A DNA stretch of 42,026 bases from an uncultured bacterium (GTDB lineage Bacteria; Cyanobacteriota; Vampirovibrionia; Gastranaerophilales; Gastranaerophilaceae). The stretch's first letter is position 1; each line of letters begins with the position of its first letter. Location of the stretch: positions 1 to 42,026 of the forward strand of contig CASFXY010000020.1 of the NCBI GenBank assembly GCA_949298805.1, read 5' to 3'. The notes beneath the pieces were generated by a model that saw nothing but the letters and a program-made list of their open reading frames with translations, did no database searches and was not told the origin of the DNA. The position numbers and the translations under genes are program-made. Shown here piece by piece: positions 17,776 through 27,015 of this stretch.

Positions 17776-19465
17776 TCTCTATTTGAAATGTTATTGATTT
17801 TGCTTTATCTTTTTCGCTTAGTGGCGAAAAAACTATCTGGTTAGTACCGTTAACAAGATACTTTGTAATATCCATACCTAAAGTTTTTGCATTATATTCT
17901 GACATATCAGGATTAAAAGTATGTTCATTTATTTTAAAACTTAAACTTGAAACTCGTTTAGGATTAATTACTTTTAAAATAACACTTTCTCCTGATGACT
18001 TTTGGTAATAAAATTCCGTTTTATATTCGAGATTATAAGGATTATACAAAACTTCTTTCTGCATTGTGCCAAGAGTAATTCCGCTATAGTAATGCTTCAA
18101 AATATCACCATATTTTTTACCTGTTTGTGCCATATAGCCTGCACCATATTGGCTCATTCCTACGCCATGCCCGAAACCCCCACCGGTAAGCACAAATTTT
18201 TCTACCTTATTTTCATTAGGATGAATAAACTTCTCGAAACTGAAAATAGCCTGATTTTCTTTTTGTTTTTCAGAAATTTCATCATTTTTTTCTTCAATTT
18301 TATCGACAAAAAAGTTAGCACTTGCAAGCATAGCATTGTTTTTCTTTAAAACCCTTCTTATGCCAAGTTCTCTCATTACTTTAAAAGTGCCGTTTTTAAA
18401 GACTAATTCAATTTCAAGCGCTTTGCCGGAATTACCTCTTTTTAAAACTTTGATGTCTTTAAGCCCCTCTAAAGTATAACTACTGTCAAATTTTGGCTCA
18501 ACAAGCCCGACACGCGATTGTTCAACGAGGGTTTTATTTAAAACGCTCTCTAATTCAGGAGTTTCCCATTCAACTACCCATCTGTATCTTGGAGATTTAA
18601 TATCATAAGAAAGAGTTTTGTTAGAATAAAAATCTCTCACATCTTTTTCGCTTAGTAAAAATTTTTGATTCACATCATCGCAAACTGAAATCAAATAAGG
18701 TTTTGCAGGAGTATTCGGAGAGTTCGGTGCATATACATTTTTCCAATCTTCACTTATACCTCCTGCGGTTGAAGAATAAAGAGCAAGTATTGGCTCATCT
18801 TTATACAGTGCATATATTCCTTTTGTCTCATCAACCGCCTTATCTGAAATCTCTTTTTGGGAATTAATACCATAATAAACCTGACAAGCCGTAGAATCGC
18901 ATACATCATAATTTTTATATGCGTTTTGAGGTCTGTTTGCATAATTTCTTGCAGCAATTGCTTGAGCTTTAAGAGCCTCCAGCCCGAATGAAACAGGCAT
19001 TTCATTAGGTACAACACCTTTTAGGTAAGTTTGCAAATCAAGTACATTAATTATATTGAACTTATTCGGTTTTACAGATTTAAGCTCGATAAGACCGGAA
19101 TAATAAGCGGGCATGCCTTTTCTGTTTAGCTCAACAAGTGCAATTTTTTTCTTTGGTGTAAGAACAACCGGTCCCTTTGCTTCTTTTGTTAAAATTTCGC
19201 CATCAGCGGTAATCTTAAAATTTCCATCATCAATTTTGATATTAATGATTTTATCTCCCTGAACTTTGAACTGAGTGTTTGAGGCTAAATCTACAATGAG
19301 AATTTCTTCATCGGAAGAAAATTTTGCACTTTCATGCTCGTATGAAGAAAAATTTTGGTTTGAAATTCCTACACGCAAAGTTGTTTTTTCTTCTTGAGAA
19401 AAAACCGGAGTTAAAAATATTAAAAGAACTATTAAGCTTAAAAATCCTCTACTCAAAAACTTCAT
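17753..19465 (-). CDS. SpoIID/LytB-domain protein, probable peptidoglycan lytic transglycosylase
   Basis: A signal peptide (about 1-23) leads to a 570-residue exported protein. The SpoIID core includes LKGVVPNEMP near 149-158, the ALKAQAIAARNYA helix near 165-177 and the C-terminal GHGVGMSQYGAGYMA motif near 430-445. SpoIID enzymes cut glycan strands without leaving stem peptides. Homologues also occur in non-sporulating bacteria including cyanobacteria (LytB-like), so this does not imply sporulation. A charged insertion near 378-400 and a C-terminal beta region (about 480-570) are extra. No ribosome site is seen before the ATG. It leads the - strand unit with murJ and tsaC. Confidence 0.9.
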   Translation of the reverse strand: MKFLSRGFLSLIVLLIFLTPVFSQEEKTTLRVGISNQNFSSYEHESAKFSSDEEILIVDLASNTQFKVQGDKIINIKIDDGNFKITADGEILTKEAKGPVVLTPKKKIALVELNRKGMPAYYSGLIELKSVKPNKFNIINVLDLQTYLKGVVPNEMPVSFGLEALKAQAIAARNYANRPQNAYKNYDVCDSTACQVYYGINSQKEISDKAVDETKGIYALYKDEPILALYSSTAGGISEDWKNVYAPNSPNTPAKPYLISVCDDVNQKFLLSEKDVRDFYSNKTLSYDIKSPRYRWVVEWETPELESVLNKTLVEQSRVGLVEPKFDSSYTLEGLKDIKVLKRGNSGKALEIELVFKNGTFKVMRELGIRRVLKKNNAMLASANFFVDKIEEKNDEISEKQKENQAIFSFEKFIHPNENKVEKFVLTGGGFGHGVGMSQYGAGYMAQTGKKYGDILKHYYSGITLGTMQKEVLYNPYNLEYKTEFYYQKSSGESVILKVINPKRVSSLSFKINEHTFNPDMSEYNAKTLGMDITKYLVNGTNQIVFSPLSEKDKAKSITFQIEIGTKIGK

Positions 19466-19537
19466 AATTAAATTTTACAATTAACATATTCTAATGTAAA
19501 ATGAATGTACTAATCGCGTATTATGGGAGATTTTTTA

Positions 19538-20908
19538 ATGGAAGTGGAAAATTTTAAGAAGTTCAACACATCTCAATTGTTGAATTTCTGTATAGGTTTT
19601 TTTGGACTGCAATTTGCTTGGCAAATGAGGATTATTTTATCCGGACCTTTAACAGAATCTTTTGGGGCAAGTCCTTTACTTTTTGGTCTTATCTGGCTTG
19701 CAGGACCTTTCACCGGAATTGTAGTTCAACCTATAATAGGCGCACTGAGTGATAATACGGAAACTCCTTTTGGCAGACGTTTACCTTATCTTATGGGTGG
19801 TGCAATTCTTGGCGCAATAGGACTTTTTCTTCTTCCAAATTCGGAAAACATAGCTTCCCTTTTTGGGCAAAATACTCCTTGGTGGAGCGCACTTTTTATT
19901 GCAGCAATCATGATTTGGGTAATTGATGCCTGTGTTAATGCTGCGCAAGGACCTTATCGCGCATTAATCCCTGATAACATGCCACGCGAACAACATGCTG
20001 TTGCAAATTCTTACCTTAGCTTTGCCATAGGCTTGGGCTCTGTTATAGCAGCAGCAACCGCACCTGTATTAAAATATTTATTTAACTATCAAATGTCAAC
20101 CTCGGCCCAATTTTATATGGCTGCCATAGCTTTCCTTCTTGGTATGACATGGACCTGTCTTACAATTAAAGAAAGAAAAATTTCTAAAGCAGAATTGAAA
20201 ATAGAAGAAGAAAACGCAAAAGAAGAAATAAAAAAATCATTTTTTGAAAATTTAAAAGATTTCTTTGCTCTTTCGCCCGAAGTGGGTAAAATATGCACAA
20301 TCCAATTTTTTTCATGGATTGGGGTTATGAGTTTAAATATTTTCTTTACACAATATGTAATTCATGTATTATATCAAGTACCTGATTTAACAGCTATTCC
20401 GCAGGAATTTCAAGGCACATACGATACACTTGTTATGAGCGGTCAAAATTTCTCATCCATTTGTTTTGCGGCATTTAACTTAATTTGCTTTGTTATAGCA
20501 ATCCCGATAGGCAAAATGGCAGAACGTTTCGGCAATAAAAAAGTACATTTCGTATGCCTTTTGTTAATGGCATTGGCATATATTCTGCTTACGTTTTTGC
20601 CAAATACAATATCCACTATTGCAGCTATGTCACTTGCAGGTATAGGCTGGGCAAGCATTTTGGCACTTCCTTTCGCAATGCTTTCAAAATACATAAAAGA
20701 AGGTACGGAAGGTGCCGTTATGGGTATTTTTAATATTTTTATAGCAGCACCACAAATCCTTGTGTGTACGCTTCTGGCTTGGTTTATTAACATATCAACA
20801 ACCACAATTAATAGTATGCCCAATAATCATTATGAGTATGCATTTTTAGTTGGCGCATTCATGCTAATACTCGCCTGCGCCTCAACACTCACAATCAAAG
20901 AAGATTAA
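19538..20908 (+). CDS. MFS transporter, SLC45-like sugar permease
   Basis: A 12-helix major facilitator protein of 456 residues. The N-terminal signature SGPLTESFGASP and motif A version GALSDNTETPFGRR (near 76-89) are those of the SLC45/GPH-like sucrose or maltose permeases. The substrate is probably a disaccharide, inferred from the family. An upstream in-frame ATG at 19523 exists, but it contains the GGGAG that serves the ATG at 19538, so I chose the latter. The middle loop (about 210-235) is very charged. It stands alone before gap. Confidence 0.88.
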   Translation: MEVENFKKFNTSQLLNFCIGFFGLQFAWQMRIILSGPLTESFGASPLLFGLIWLAGPFTGIVVQPIIGALSDNTETPFGRRLPYLMGGAILGAIGLFLLPNSENIASLFGQNTPWWSALFIAAIMIWVIDACVNAAQGPYRALIPDNMPREQHAVANSYLSFAIGLGSVIAAATAPVLKYLFNYQMSTSAQFYMAAIAFLLGMTWTCLTIKERKISKAELKIEEENAKEEIKKSFFENLKDFFALSPEVGKICTIQFFSWIGVMSLNIFFTQYVIHVLYQVPDLTAIPQEFQGTYDTLVMSGQNFSSICFAAFNLICFVIAIPIGKMAERFGNKKVHFVCLLLMALAYILLTFLPNTISTIAAMSLAGIGWASILALPFAMLSKYIKEGTEGAVMGIFNIFIAAPQILVCTLLAWFINISTTTINSMPNNHYEYAFLVGAFMLILACASTLTIKED

Positions 20909-20939
20909 ACATAAAACCTGTTGCACATGTTTTATGTTT
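20907..20939 (+). terminator. Hairpin after the MFS gene
   Basis: A perfect 11-bp inverted repeat (AAACATAAAAC at 20907-20917 with GTTTTATGTTT at 20929-20939) with an 11-base loop overlaps the stop codon region. The stem is AT-rich and the T run is short, so termination may be partial. Confidence 0.5.
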
Positions 20940-20959
20940 GTTACATAATTTAACCGTAG

Positions 20960-22027
<1,068 letters not shown>

Positions 22028-22041
22028 TATAATTTTGCCAT

Positions 22042-22096
22042 GGTGTGTGAGCCCGTGACGGCTGCGATGAGCAGGCGGACAGGGCAAAACCGTACC
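22042..22096 (+). repeat. Inner direct repeat B, copy 1
   Basis: 55 bp matching 22151-22205 with one difference (G at 22078, A at 22187). It contains CCGT-G-ACGG and CTGC-GATGA-GCAG mini-stems. Confidence 0.96.
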
Positions 22097-22150
22097 GTGA
22101 GCCGAGTGAGCTTAGCGCAACTGCGTTTAGCAAGCGAAAGCGAACGCATA

Positions 22151-22205
22151 GGTGTGTGAGCCCGTGACGGCTGCGATGAGCAGGCGAACAGGGCAAAACC
22201 GTACC
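22151..22205 (+). repeat. Inner direct repeat B, copy 2
   Basis: 55 bp, 54 of 55 identical to 22042-22096, offset 109 bp. It abuts the second outer repeat. Confidence 0.96.
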
Positions 22206-22206
22206 C

Positions 22207-22247
22207 CAAAATTATAATCGAACCTTAGTGCTATGCACTTGGTGAGA
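22207..22247 (+). repeat. Outer direct repeat A, copy 2
   Basis: 41 bp identical to 21987-22027. It directly precedes the gap terminator, suggesting that the original gap 3' end ran from this sequence into the hairpin at 22256. Confidence 0.97.
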
Positions 22248-22255
22248 ATAAGTTT

Positions 22256-22284
22256 AAGCCCTCCTTAGCAAGGAGGGCTTTTTT
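22256..22284 (+). terminator. Rho-independent terminator of gap
   Basis: An 11-bp stem (AAGCCCTCCTT / AAGGAGGGCTT), a 3-base AGC loop and a T run at 22279-22284. It is 258 bases after the gap stop, so the repeat cassette is part of the gap transcript. Confidence 0.95.
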
Positions 22285-22304
22285 AATCAACACCAAACAA
22301 AATT

Positions 22305-23237
22305 TTATTTTTTTACTCTTAAGTTATACTGTACATCTTCAAGTAATTTTCTATTTATGGCAAGCAAATCTGAAATAATTGCCAAAAGTCCGCAGTGAAA
22401 AGAAAGCACGAGTAAAATGGCACATAAAATAAGCGATTGAACATGCCCTGAACCATCCTCATTTAAATAGAAATATAAAAATCTTAAACCCAAGAAAATG
22501 CCAAAAATAAACATCAACGCACCAATAAAAGCAAAAAACCTAAAAGGTCTGTATATTATAAATATTCTTAGCATTGTAATAATCGAGCGTACAACATAAT
22601 TAAAATTACTTTTAATAAGTCTTGAAGGACGGGTAACATTATTAACTCGAACCGGAACAGAGGTAATATTTAACCCTTTTCTTTGCGCTTGAATAATTGT
22701 TTCAAGGGTGTAAGTATAATTATCAAAAACATTAATCCTTCTTGCAGCAACTGATGAAAAAGCCCTAAAGCCACTAGGGGCATCATCTACATTTGCACCG
22801 GAAACTTTTTTCATTACAAAAGAACCTGCCTTTTGCAAAAATTTCTTCATTGGTGAAAAATGATTAATATTCTCAATCGGTCTTGTTCCTATAACAATAT
22901 CAGCCTTCTTGTTTAAAATAGGTTCAATTAATTTTTCAATATCATCGGCACAATATTGGTTATCACCATCCAAATTAACAATTATATCCGCTTTTAATTC
23001 AAGCGCCACATCTAACCCCGCACAAAAAGCACGCGCCAGACCTAAATTGCGCTTAAATGAAACAACTTTCTTAACTCCCCATTTTTTTGCAATTTTTGCC
23101 GTATCATCACAAGACCCGTCATCTATGACGACAATTTCAATCTTGTCAATTGAATGCAAACGCTTTGGTAAGGCTTCCAGGGTATCCAAGAGCGTATTTT
23201 GCTCATTAAAACAAGGTATTTGTATAACAAGTTTCAT
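22305..23237 (-). CDS. Family 2 glycosyltransferase, DPM1/polyprenyl-phosphate type
   Basis: The 310-residue protein has a GT-A domain (about 1-225) with IPCFNEQNTL near 6-15, VVIDDGSCDDT near 35-45 and the DGD nucleotide-sugar/metal motif near 90, then two membrane helices (about 235-258 and 270-297). This layout is that of dolichol- or undecaprenyl-phosphate sugar transferases, which load a sugar onto a lipid carrier on the cytoplasmic face. The sugar is not predictable. No strong ribosome site precedes the ATG. It converges on gap and stands alone. Confidence 0.88.
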   Translation of the reverse strand: MKLVIQIPCFNEQNTLLDTLEALPKRLHSIDKIEIVVIDDGSCDDTAKIAKKWGVKKVVSFKRNLGLARAFCAGLDVALELKADIIVNLDGDNQYCADDIEKLIEPILNKKADIVIGTRPIENINHFSPMKKFLQKAGSFVMKKVSGANVDDAPSGFRAFSSVAARRINVFDNYTYTLETIIQAQRKGLNITSVPVRVNNVTRPSRLIKSNFNYVVRSIITMLRIFIIYRPFRFFAFIGALMFIFGIFLGLRFLYFYLNEDGSGHVQSLILCAILLVLSFHCGLLAIISDLLAINRKLLEDVQYNLRVKK

Positions 23238-23577
23238 AAAAGTATTCTACACCAAACAGAGGATTTTTGGTAGAAAAAAATAAAGTGTGGAAGTTTAATG
23301 ACGAAATTCATAACATAAGAGAGAAACATACTAAACACACCATATATTAACTTTATTGTCATCCTTGTTAAGCCATTGTTTTTATAACTTGGCTTTTTTT
23401 TATTAAGAAATATTAAGACAAATTATATACAAGACTATTGCAAACATTGAGTTTTTAGGATATTTAAAAGATAAAAAATAGAAAAAGTATATAATTTTTA
23501 AATATTGCTAGCAAAAAATATATTTTTCATGTTTTATATAGTAAAACCCAAAACACGAATTTTCTTAAGGAGAATAA
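23238..23577. other. 340-bp intergenic region, possible small RNA
   Basis: No protein gene is supported here. On the + strand there is a weak promoter-like pair overlapping the GT start (TTGTAT at 23220-23225, TATTCT at 23243-23248, 17-base spacing) and a terminator-like hairpin at 23370-23401. Together they could bound a transcript of about 150 bases. A TATAAT at 23490-23495 may serve the next gene. The rest is AT-rich without clear structure. Confidence 0.3.
23370..23401 (+). terminator. Terminator-like hairpin inside the intergenic region
   Basis: AAGCCA (23370-23375) pairs with TGGCTT (23390-23395), followed by an eight-T run to 23401. No + strand gene lies directly before it, which raises the possibility of a small RNA. 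Confidence 0.45.
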
Positions 23578-23943
23578 ATGAACAATAATATAGGAAATAT
23601 GAATAGTGCAAACCCCTTGGGTTTTAATCCGCAAGGACATAAAACACCTTGTGGTCCCGAACAATGCAAAAGCGAAGAAGTTCAAGAAGAAATAGTTCAG
23701 GACAAAGATTTGCTAAAGCATGTTCCGGGTGATAATTATGGCAGAGCCATGGTAAATAAAAAATCAGGACATGCGCAACTTGAAACATCAGCTATAGAAG
23801 ATGACATTTTTACATATCAACTTTTGACAGATTTTGCCCAAGATTTAATAAACGGATACATCGAAAAAGGCGTTGAGCCGCAAAAAGCACGTAAAATGGC
23901 AGCTATGACACTTGATGTGCTTTTAAATCCCCAACAGTTATAA
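23578..23943 (+). CDS. Small soluble protein of unknown function
   Basis: I do not recognise this 121-residue protein. The first 30 residues are Asn/Gly/Pro-rich and contain a Cys pair in TPCGPEQCKS (C25, C30). Acidic residues follow (about 31-45), and the C-terminal part (about 75-118) looks like two or three amphipathic helices. A clear AAGGAG lies 6 bases ahead of the ATG, so it is likely expressed. It has its own upstream intergenic region and is followed by the radical SAM gene after 78 bases. Confidence 0.75.
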   Translation: MNNNIGNMNSANPLGFNPQGHKTPCGPEQCKSEEVQEEIVQDKDLLKHVPGDNYGRAMVNKKSGHAQLETSAIEDDIFTYQLLTDFAQDLINGYIEKGVEPQKARKMAAMTLDVLLNPQQL

Positions 23944-24021
23944 ATCACTAAAAACATTATAATCTCTTGATTTAAAAACTTTTAGTGCAATAATTTTTAT
24001 ATAAAGTTTTTGAGGTTTTTA

Positions 24022-24651
24022 GTGTCAAATTTAGTTTACTTTTTAGGGCAAAAGGCATATATAAACATAACAAATGCATGTACAAATGCATGCAAATTTT
24101 GTGTACGTGATATAAAAGATGACGTAAAAGGCGCAAATTTATGGCTTGATGCCCAAAATGTAAGAGCACAAGATGTAATAGAGCAAATTAAAAACTCCGC
24201 CCATAAAATTCTTGAGGGCGGAGAAATTATTTTTTGCGGATACGGCGAACCACTAATAAAATTTGAAGAAGTAAAGAAAATCTGCCAATATATAAGAAAG
24301 GAAATGCCTGAATTAAAAATAAGAATCAATACAAACGGGCATGGAAATTTTGTTAATAAGAGAAATATTGTACCTGAATTAAAAGGGCTTGTGGATAATA
24401 TTTCAATAAGTTTAAATGCTCAAGATGAAAAACTATACAATGAGCTTTCCCAACCAAAATTTGAAGGTGCTTATGAAGCTATGCTAGATTTTGCAAAAGA
24501 ATGCATAAAAATCGGAATTGACACTACCATGAGTGTTGTTTCAAAATTCGAGGAAGATAAATACAAATTAGACATCAAAAGATGTGAGCAAATTGCAAAG
24601 GATATGGGCGCAAAATTCAGAAACAGAGAATGGATAAAAGAAGGATATTAA
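24022..24651 (+). CDS. Radical SAM protein, TatD-associated type
   Basis: The 209-residue protein carries a radical SAM CxxxCxxC motif at C20, C24 and C27 (NACTNACKFC), which binds a [4Fe-4S] cluster and SAM. A glycine-rich FCGYGEPL strand near 73 and the TNGHGN segment near 108 also fit. It resembles the short radical SAM proteins often encoded with TatD nucleases; substrate unknown, and no tatD is in the window. I chose GTG at 24022 because TGAGG lies 6-7 bases ahead; a TTG at 24010 would overlap that site. It precedes the acetate-CoA ligase by 19 bases. Confidence 0.82.
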   Translation: MSNLVYFLGQKAYINITNACTNACKFCVRDIKDDVKGANLWLDAQNVRAQDVIEQIKNSAHKILEGGEIIFCGYGEPLIKFEEVKKICQYIRKEMPELKIRINTNGHGNFVNKRNIVPELKGLVDNISISLNAQDEKLYNELSQPKFEGAYEAMLDFAKECIKIGIDTTMSVVSKFEEDKYKLDIKRCEQIAKDMGAKFRNREWIKEGY

Positions 24652-24670
24652 TAAAAAGAAAGGTCAAAAA

Positions 24671-26827
24671 ATGAACGTACTTGACAAGATTATGAAACCA
24701 AAATCAATAGCCGTTATAGGGGCCTCAACAAAACCTAAAACAATAGGTTCCGAAATAATGCAAAGGCTCAGAGATTACAAATTTAACGGTCAAATATACC
24801 CGATAAATCCAAAAGGCGGAGTCATTGAAGGTTTTCAAGCATACACTTCAATTAAAGAAGTCCCCAATGAAGTTGACTTAGCCGTTATTGTAGTAAATTC
24901 AAAATTCGTACTTGATACAATTGACCAATGTAACGAAAAAGGTATTAAAGGACTTTGCATAATAACTGCAGGCTTTAAAGAAACAGGAAAAGAAGGCGCT
25001 GAACTTGAACGTCAACTTCTTCAAAAAGTACGTGATTATGGTATGAGATGTGTAGGTCCTAACTGCTTAGGTGTTTTAAACACAAACGATGACATCAGAA
25101 TGGATGCGACTTTTGCAGAATCTCTACCTGTTAAAGGCGATATAGGCTTTGTTTCTCAATCGGGCGCGCTTGGCGGAGGCATTTTAAATATTTTAAAAGA
25201 CTTAAACCTTGGTTTTGCTCAATTCGTTTCAATAGGAAACCAAGCAGATATTAATGCCGAAACAATGCTTGAATATTGGGAAAATGATAACGATGTAAAA
25301 CAAATCCTTCTTTATATGGAATCAATCCAAAATCCTCAAAACTTTAGAAAACTCGCCTCAAGAATTACAAAGAAAAAACCCATTCTGGCGCTCAAAGCAG
25401 GCAGAAGTGCAGCGGGTGCTTCGGCTGCAAGTTCACACACCGGTTCATTGGCAGGTGCAGATAAAGCTGCTGCTGCGCTTTTAAAACAATGTGGCGTAAT
25501 AAGAGAATTTTCACTTAAAAATCTTTTTGCAAATGCAAAAGCTTTTTCCAACTGTCCAATTCCCAAAGGAAATAGGGTTGCAATTATTACAAACTCGGGC
25601 GGTCCCGGAATTATGGCAACGGATGCCGTATGTGAATCAGGCATGCAAATGGCAAAAATAACTGATGAAACAAAAGAAAAATTAAGAAGTTTTCTGCCCG
25701 CGGCAGCATCGGTTAAAAACCCTATAGACATGATAGCATCAGCGCCCATTGAGCACTACAAGCAAACTCTTGAAACAGTTCTTCAAGACGAAAATGTAGA
25801 TATGATAGCTGTAATTTACTTGCCATTCTTAGGCTTAAAGGATATCGACGTTGCTCAAGCATTAATGGAAATTAAAGCAAAAAATCCTCAAAAACCAATT
25901 ATAGGTGTGTTTATGACAACATCTGACTTCTTTGTAAAAATCTCAAACATGGAAGTTAATATGCCATTTTATATGTACGCCGAGGAAGCGGCAGAAGCAA
26001 TGACAAGACTTGACCAACAACGTCAATGGATGGAAAAACCGCAAGGTGCAATTCCTGCTTTCAATGTTGACAAAACAAAAGTCGAAAATATTATCAAAAA
26101 TTCATTAAAAGAAGGCAGAGCTCAACTTACGACTTTAGAATCAATAGATGTCTTGGAAGCATACGGAATAAGAGCTTGTAAATACGGTTTGGCAACAAAT
26201 GAAGAAGAAGTTGCAAAATTAGGTAATCAAATAGGCTATCCTGTCGTTATGAAAATGACATCAAAAACAACCTCACATAAAACAGATGTAGGCGGAGTTG
26301 TTGTAAATATCAAAGATGAAACACAATTGAGAAACGAATACAAAGCACTTCTTCAAAGACTTGAAGCAAAAGGGCTTATAGATGGTCTTGAAGGTGTTAT
26401 TATTCAAGAAATGGTAAAAGGTTCACGCGAAATGGTTTGTGGTGTTGCAACAGACCCTCAATACGGTCCTATGATGATGTTTGGTTTGGGCGGCGTATTT
26501 GTTGAGGTTATGAAAGACGTAACATTTAGAATTGCGCCTTTAACCGATAACGATGCAATGGATATGATTAAATCAGTTAAGGCATACAAACTTCTTGAGG
26601 GCGCAAGAGGTACTACACCTGCTCAAATAGGTCAAATCCAAGAAACACTTCTGAGATTATCTCAACTTGTAAATGATTTTAAATTTATTGATGAATTAGA
26701 CATAAATCCTCTGCTAATTTCAGAAAAAACAGGCGAAGGCATTGCTGTTGACGGACGTATTAAAGTTCGTATTGATGAAGCAGCAAAAACTCTTGGCTGT
26801 GATTGTTCTTGCGCTTGCGCAAAATAA
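24671..26827 (+). CDS. Acetate--CoA ligase (ADP-forming), fused alpha-beta
   Basis: The enzyme converts acetyl-CoA (or another acyl-CoA), ADP and phosphate to acid, CoA and ATP, a fermentative ATP-yielding step. Domain order: CoA-binding domain (about 5-130, AVIGAST near 14), succinyl-CoA ligase-like domain with phospho-His H256 in SSHTGSLAG, a third domain to about 450, and an ATP-grasp beta part (about 490-700) with EAYGIR and KTDVGGVV. The 718-residue fused layout is common in anaerobes. The tail is odd: C710, C712, C714 and C716 alternate with other residues in the last nine positions. AAAGG precedes the ATG. A terminator follows. Confidence 0.92.
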   Translation: MNVLDKIMKPKSIAVIGASTKPKTIGSEIMQRLRDYKFNGQIYPINPKGGVIEGFQAYTSIKEVPNEVDLAVIVVNSKFVLDTIDQCNEKGIKGLCIITAGFKETGKEGAELERQLLQKVRDYGMRCVGPNCLGVLNTNDDIRMDATFAESLPVKGDIGFVSQSGALGGGILNILKDLNLGFAQFVSIGNQADINAETMLEYWENDNDVKQILLYMESIQNPQNFRKLASRITKKKPILALKAGRSAAGASAASSHTGSLAGADKAAAALLKQCGVIREFSLKNLFANAKAFSNCPIPKGNRVAIITNSGGPGIMATDAVCESGMQMAKITDETKEKLRSFLPAAASVKNPIDMIASAPIEHYKQTLETVLQDENVDMIAVIYLPFLGLKDIDVAQALMEIKAKNPQKPIIGVFMTTSDFFVKISNMEVNMPFYMYAEEAAEAMTRLDQQRQWMEKPQGAIPAFNVDKTKVENIIKNSLKEGRAQLTTLESIDVLEAYGIRACKYGLATNEEEVAKLGNQIGYPVVMKMTSKTTSHKTDVGGVVVNIKDETQLRNEYKALLQRLEAKGLIDGLEGVIIQEMVKGSREMVCGVATDPQYGPMMMFGLGGVFVEVMKDVTFRIAPLTDNDAMDMIKSVKAYKLLEGARGTTPAQIGQIQETLLRLSQLVNDFKFIDELDINPLLISEKTGEGIAVDGRIKVRIDEAAKTLGCDCSCACAK

Positions 26828-26842
26828 AATTACTTAAATATA

Positions 26843-26874
26843 AAATCCCCCTAATTTCTTAGGGGGATTTTTTT
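26843..26874 (+). terminator. Rho-independent terminator of the acetate-CoA ligase gene
   Basis: An 11-bp stem (AAATCCCCCTA / TAGGGGGATTT), a 6-base loop and a T run to 26874, starting 16 bases after the stop. Confidence 0.93.
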
Positions 26875-27015
26875 ACAAAAATTTATATAACTTATATTAC
26901 CCAATTGGCTGGTATTTTAGGCTAACTAATAATCTAATCGACTAATTCTTATGGGTTATATTTTTTTTAATTTTATGATATAAAAATTATATTAGAAAAA
27001 TCGGAGGCAATAAAT

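Larger units (their letters stand above)
22028..22206. repeat. GC-rich inserted cassette with two inner direct repeats
   Basis: This 179-bp block lies between the two A repeats. It holds inner repeat B1 (22042-22096), a 54-bp middle part (22097-22150) and inner repeat B2 (22151-22205). B1 is about 65% G+C by my count, unlike the AT-rich surroundings. The middle has a TGCGTT/AACGCA stem around an A-rich, GCGAAAGCG-containing loop. The block begins with TATAATTTTG, the reverse complement of CAAAATTATA, which starts both A copies. No real gene is seen; reverse-strand reading frames through it are repetitive and low-quality. It may be a dispersed repeat or small mobile element. Confidence 0.8.

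Noticed and set aside
17753-19465. SpoIID as evidence of sporulation
   Set aside because: The domain also occurs in LytB-like proteins of non-sporulating bacteria, and no other sporulation gene is seen.
22042-22205. Two 55-bp repeats with a 54-bp gap as a minimal CRISPR array
   Set aside because: Only two copies, repeat longer than usual, no cas genes, and the unit is nested in another direct repeat.
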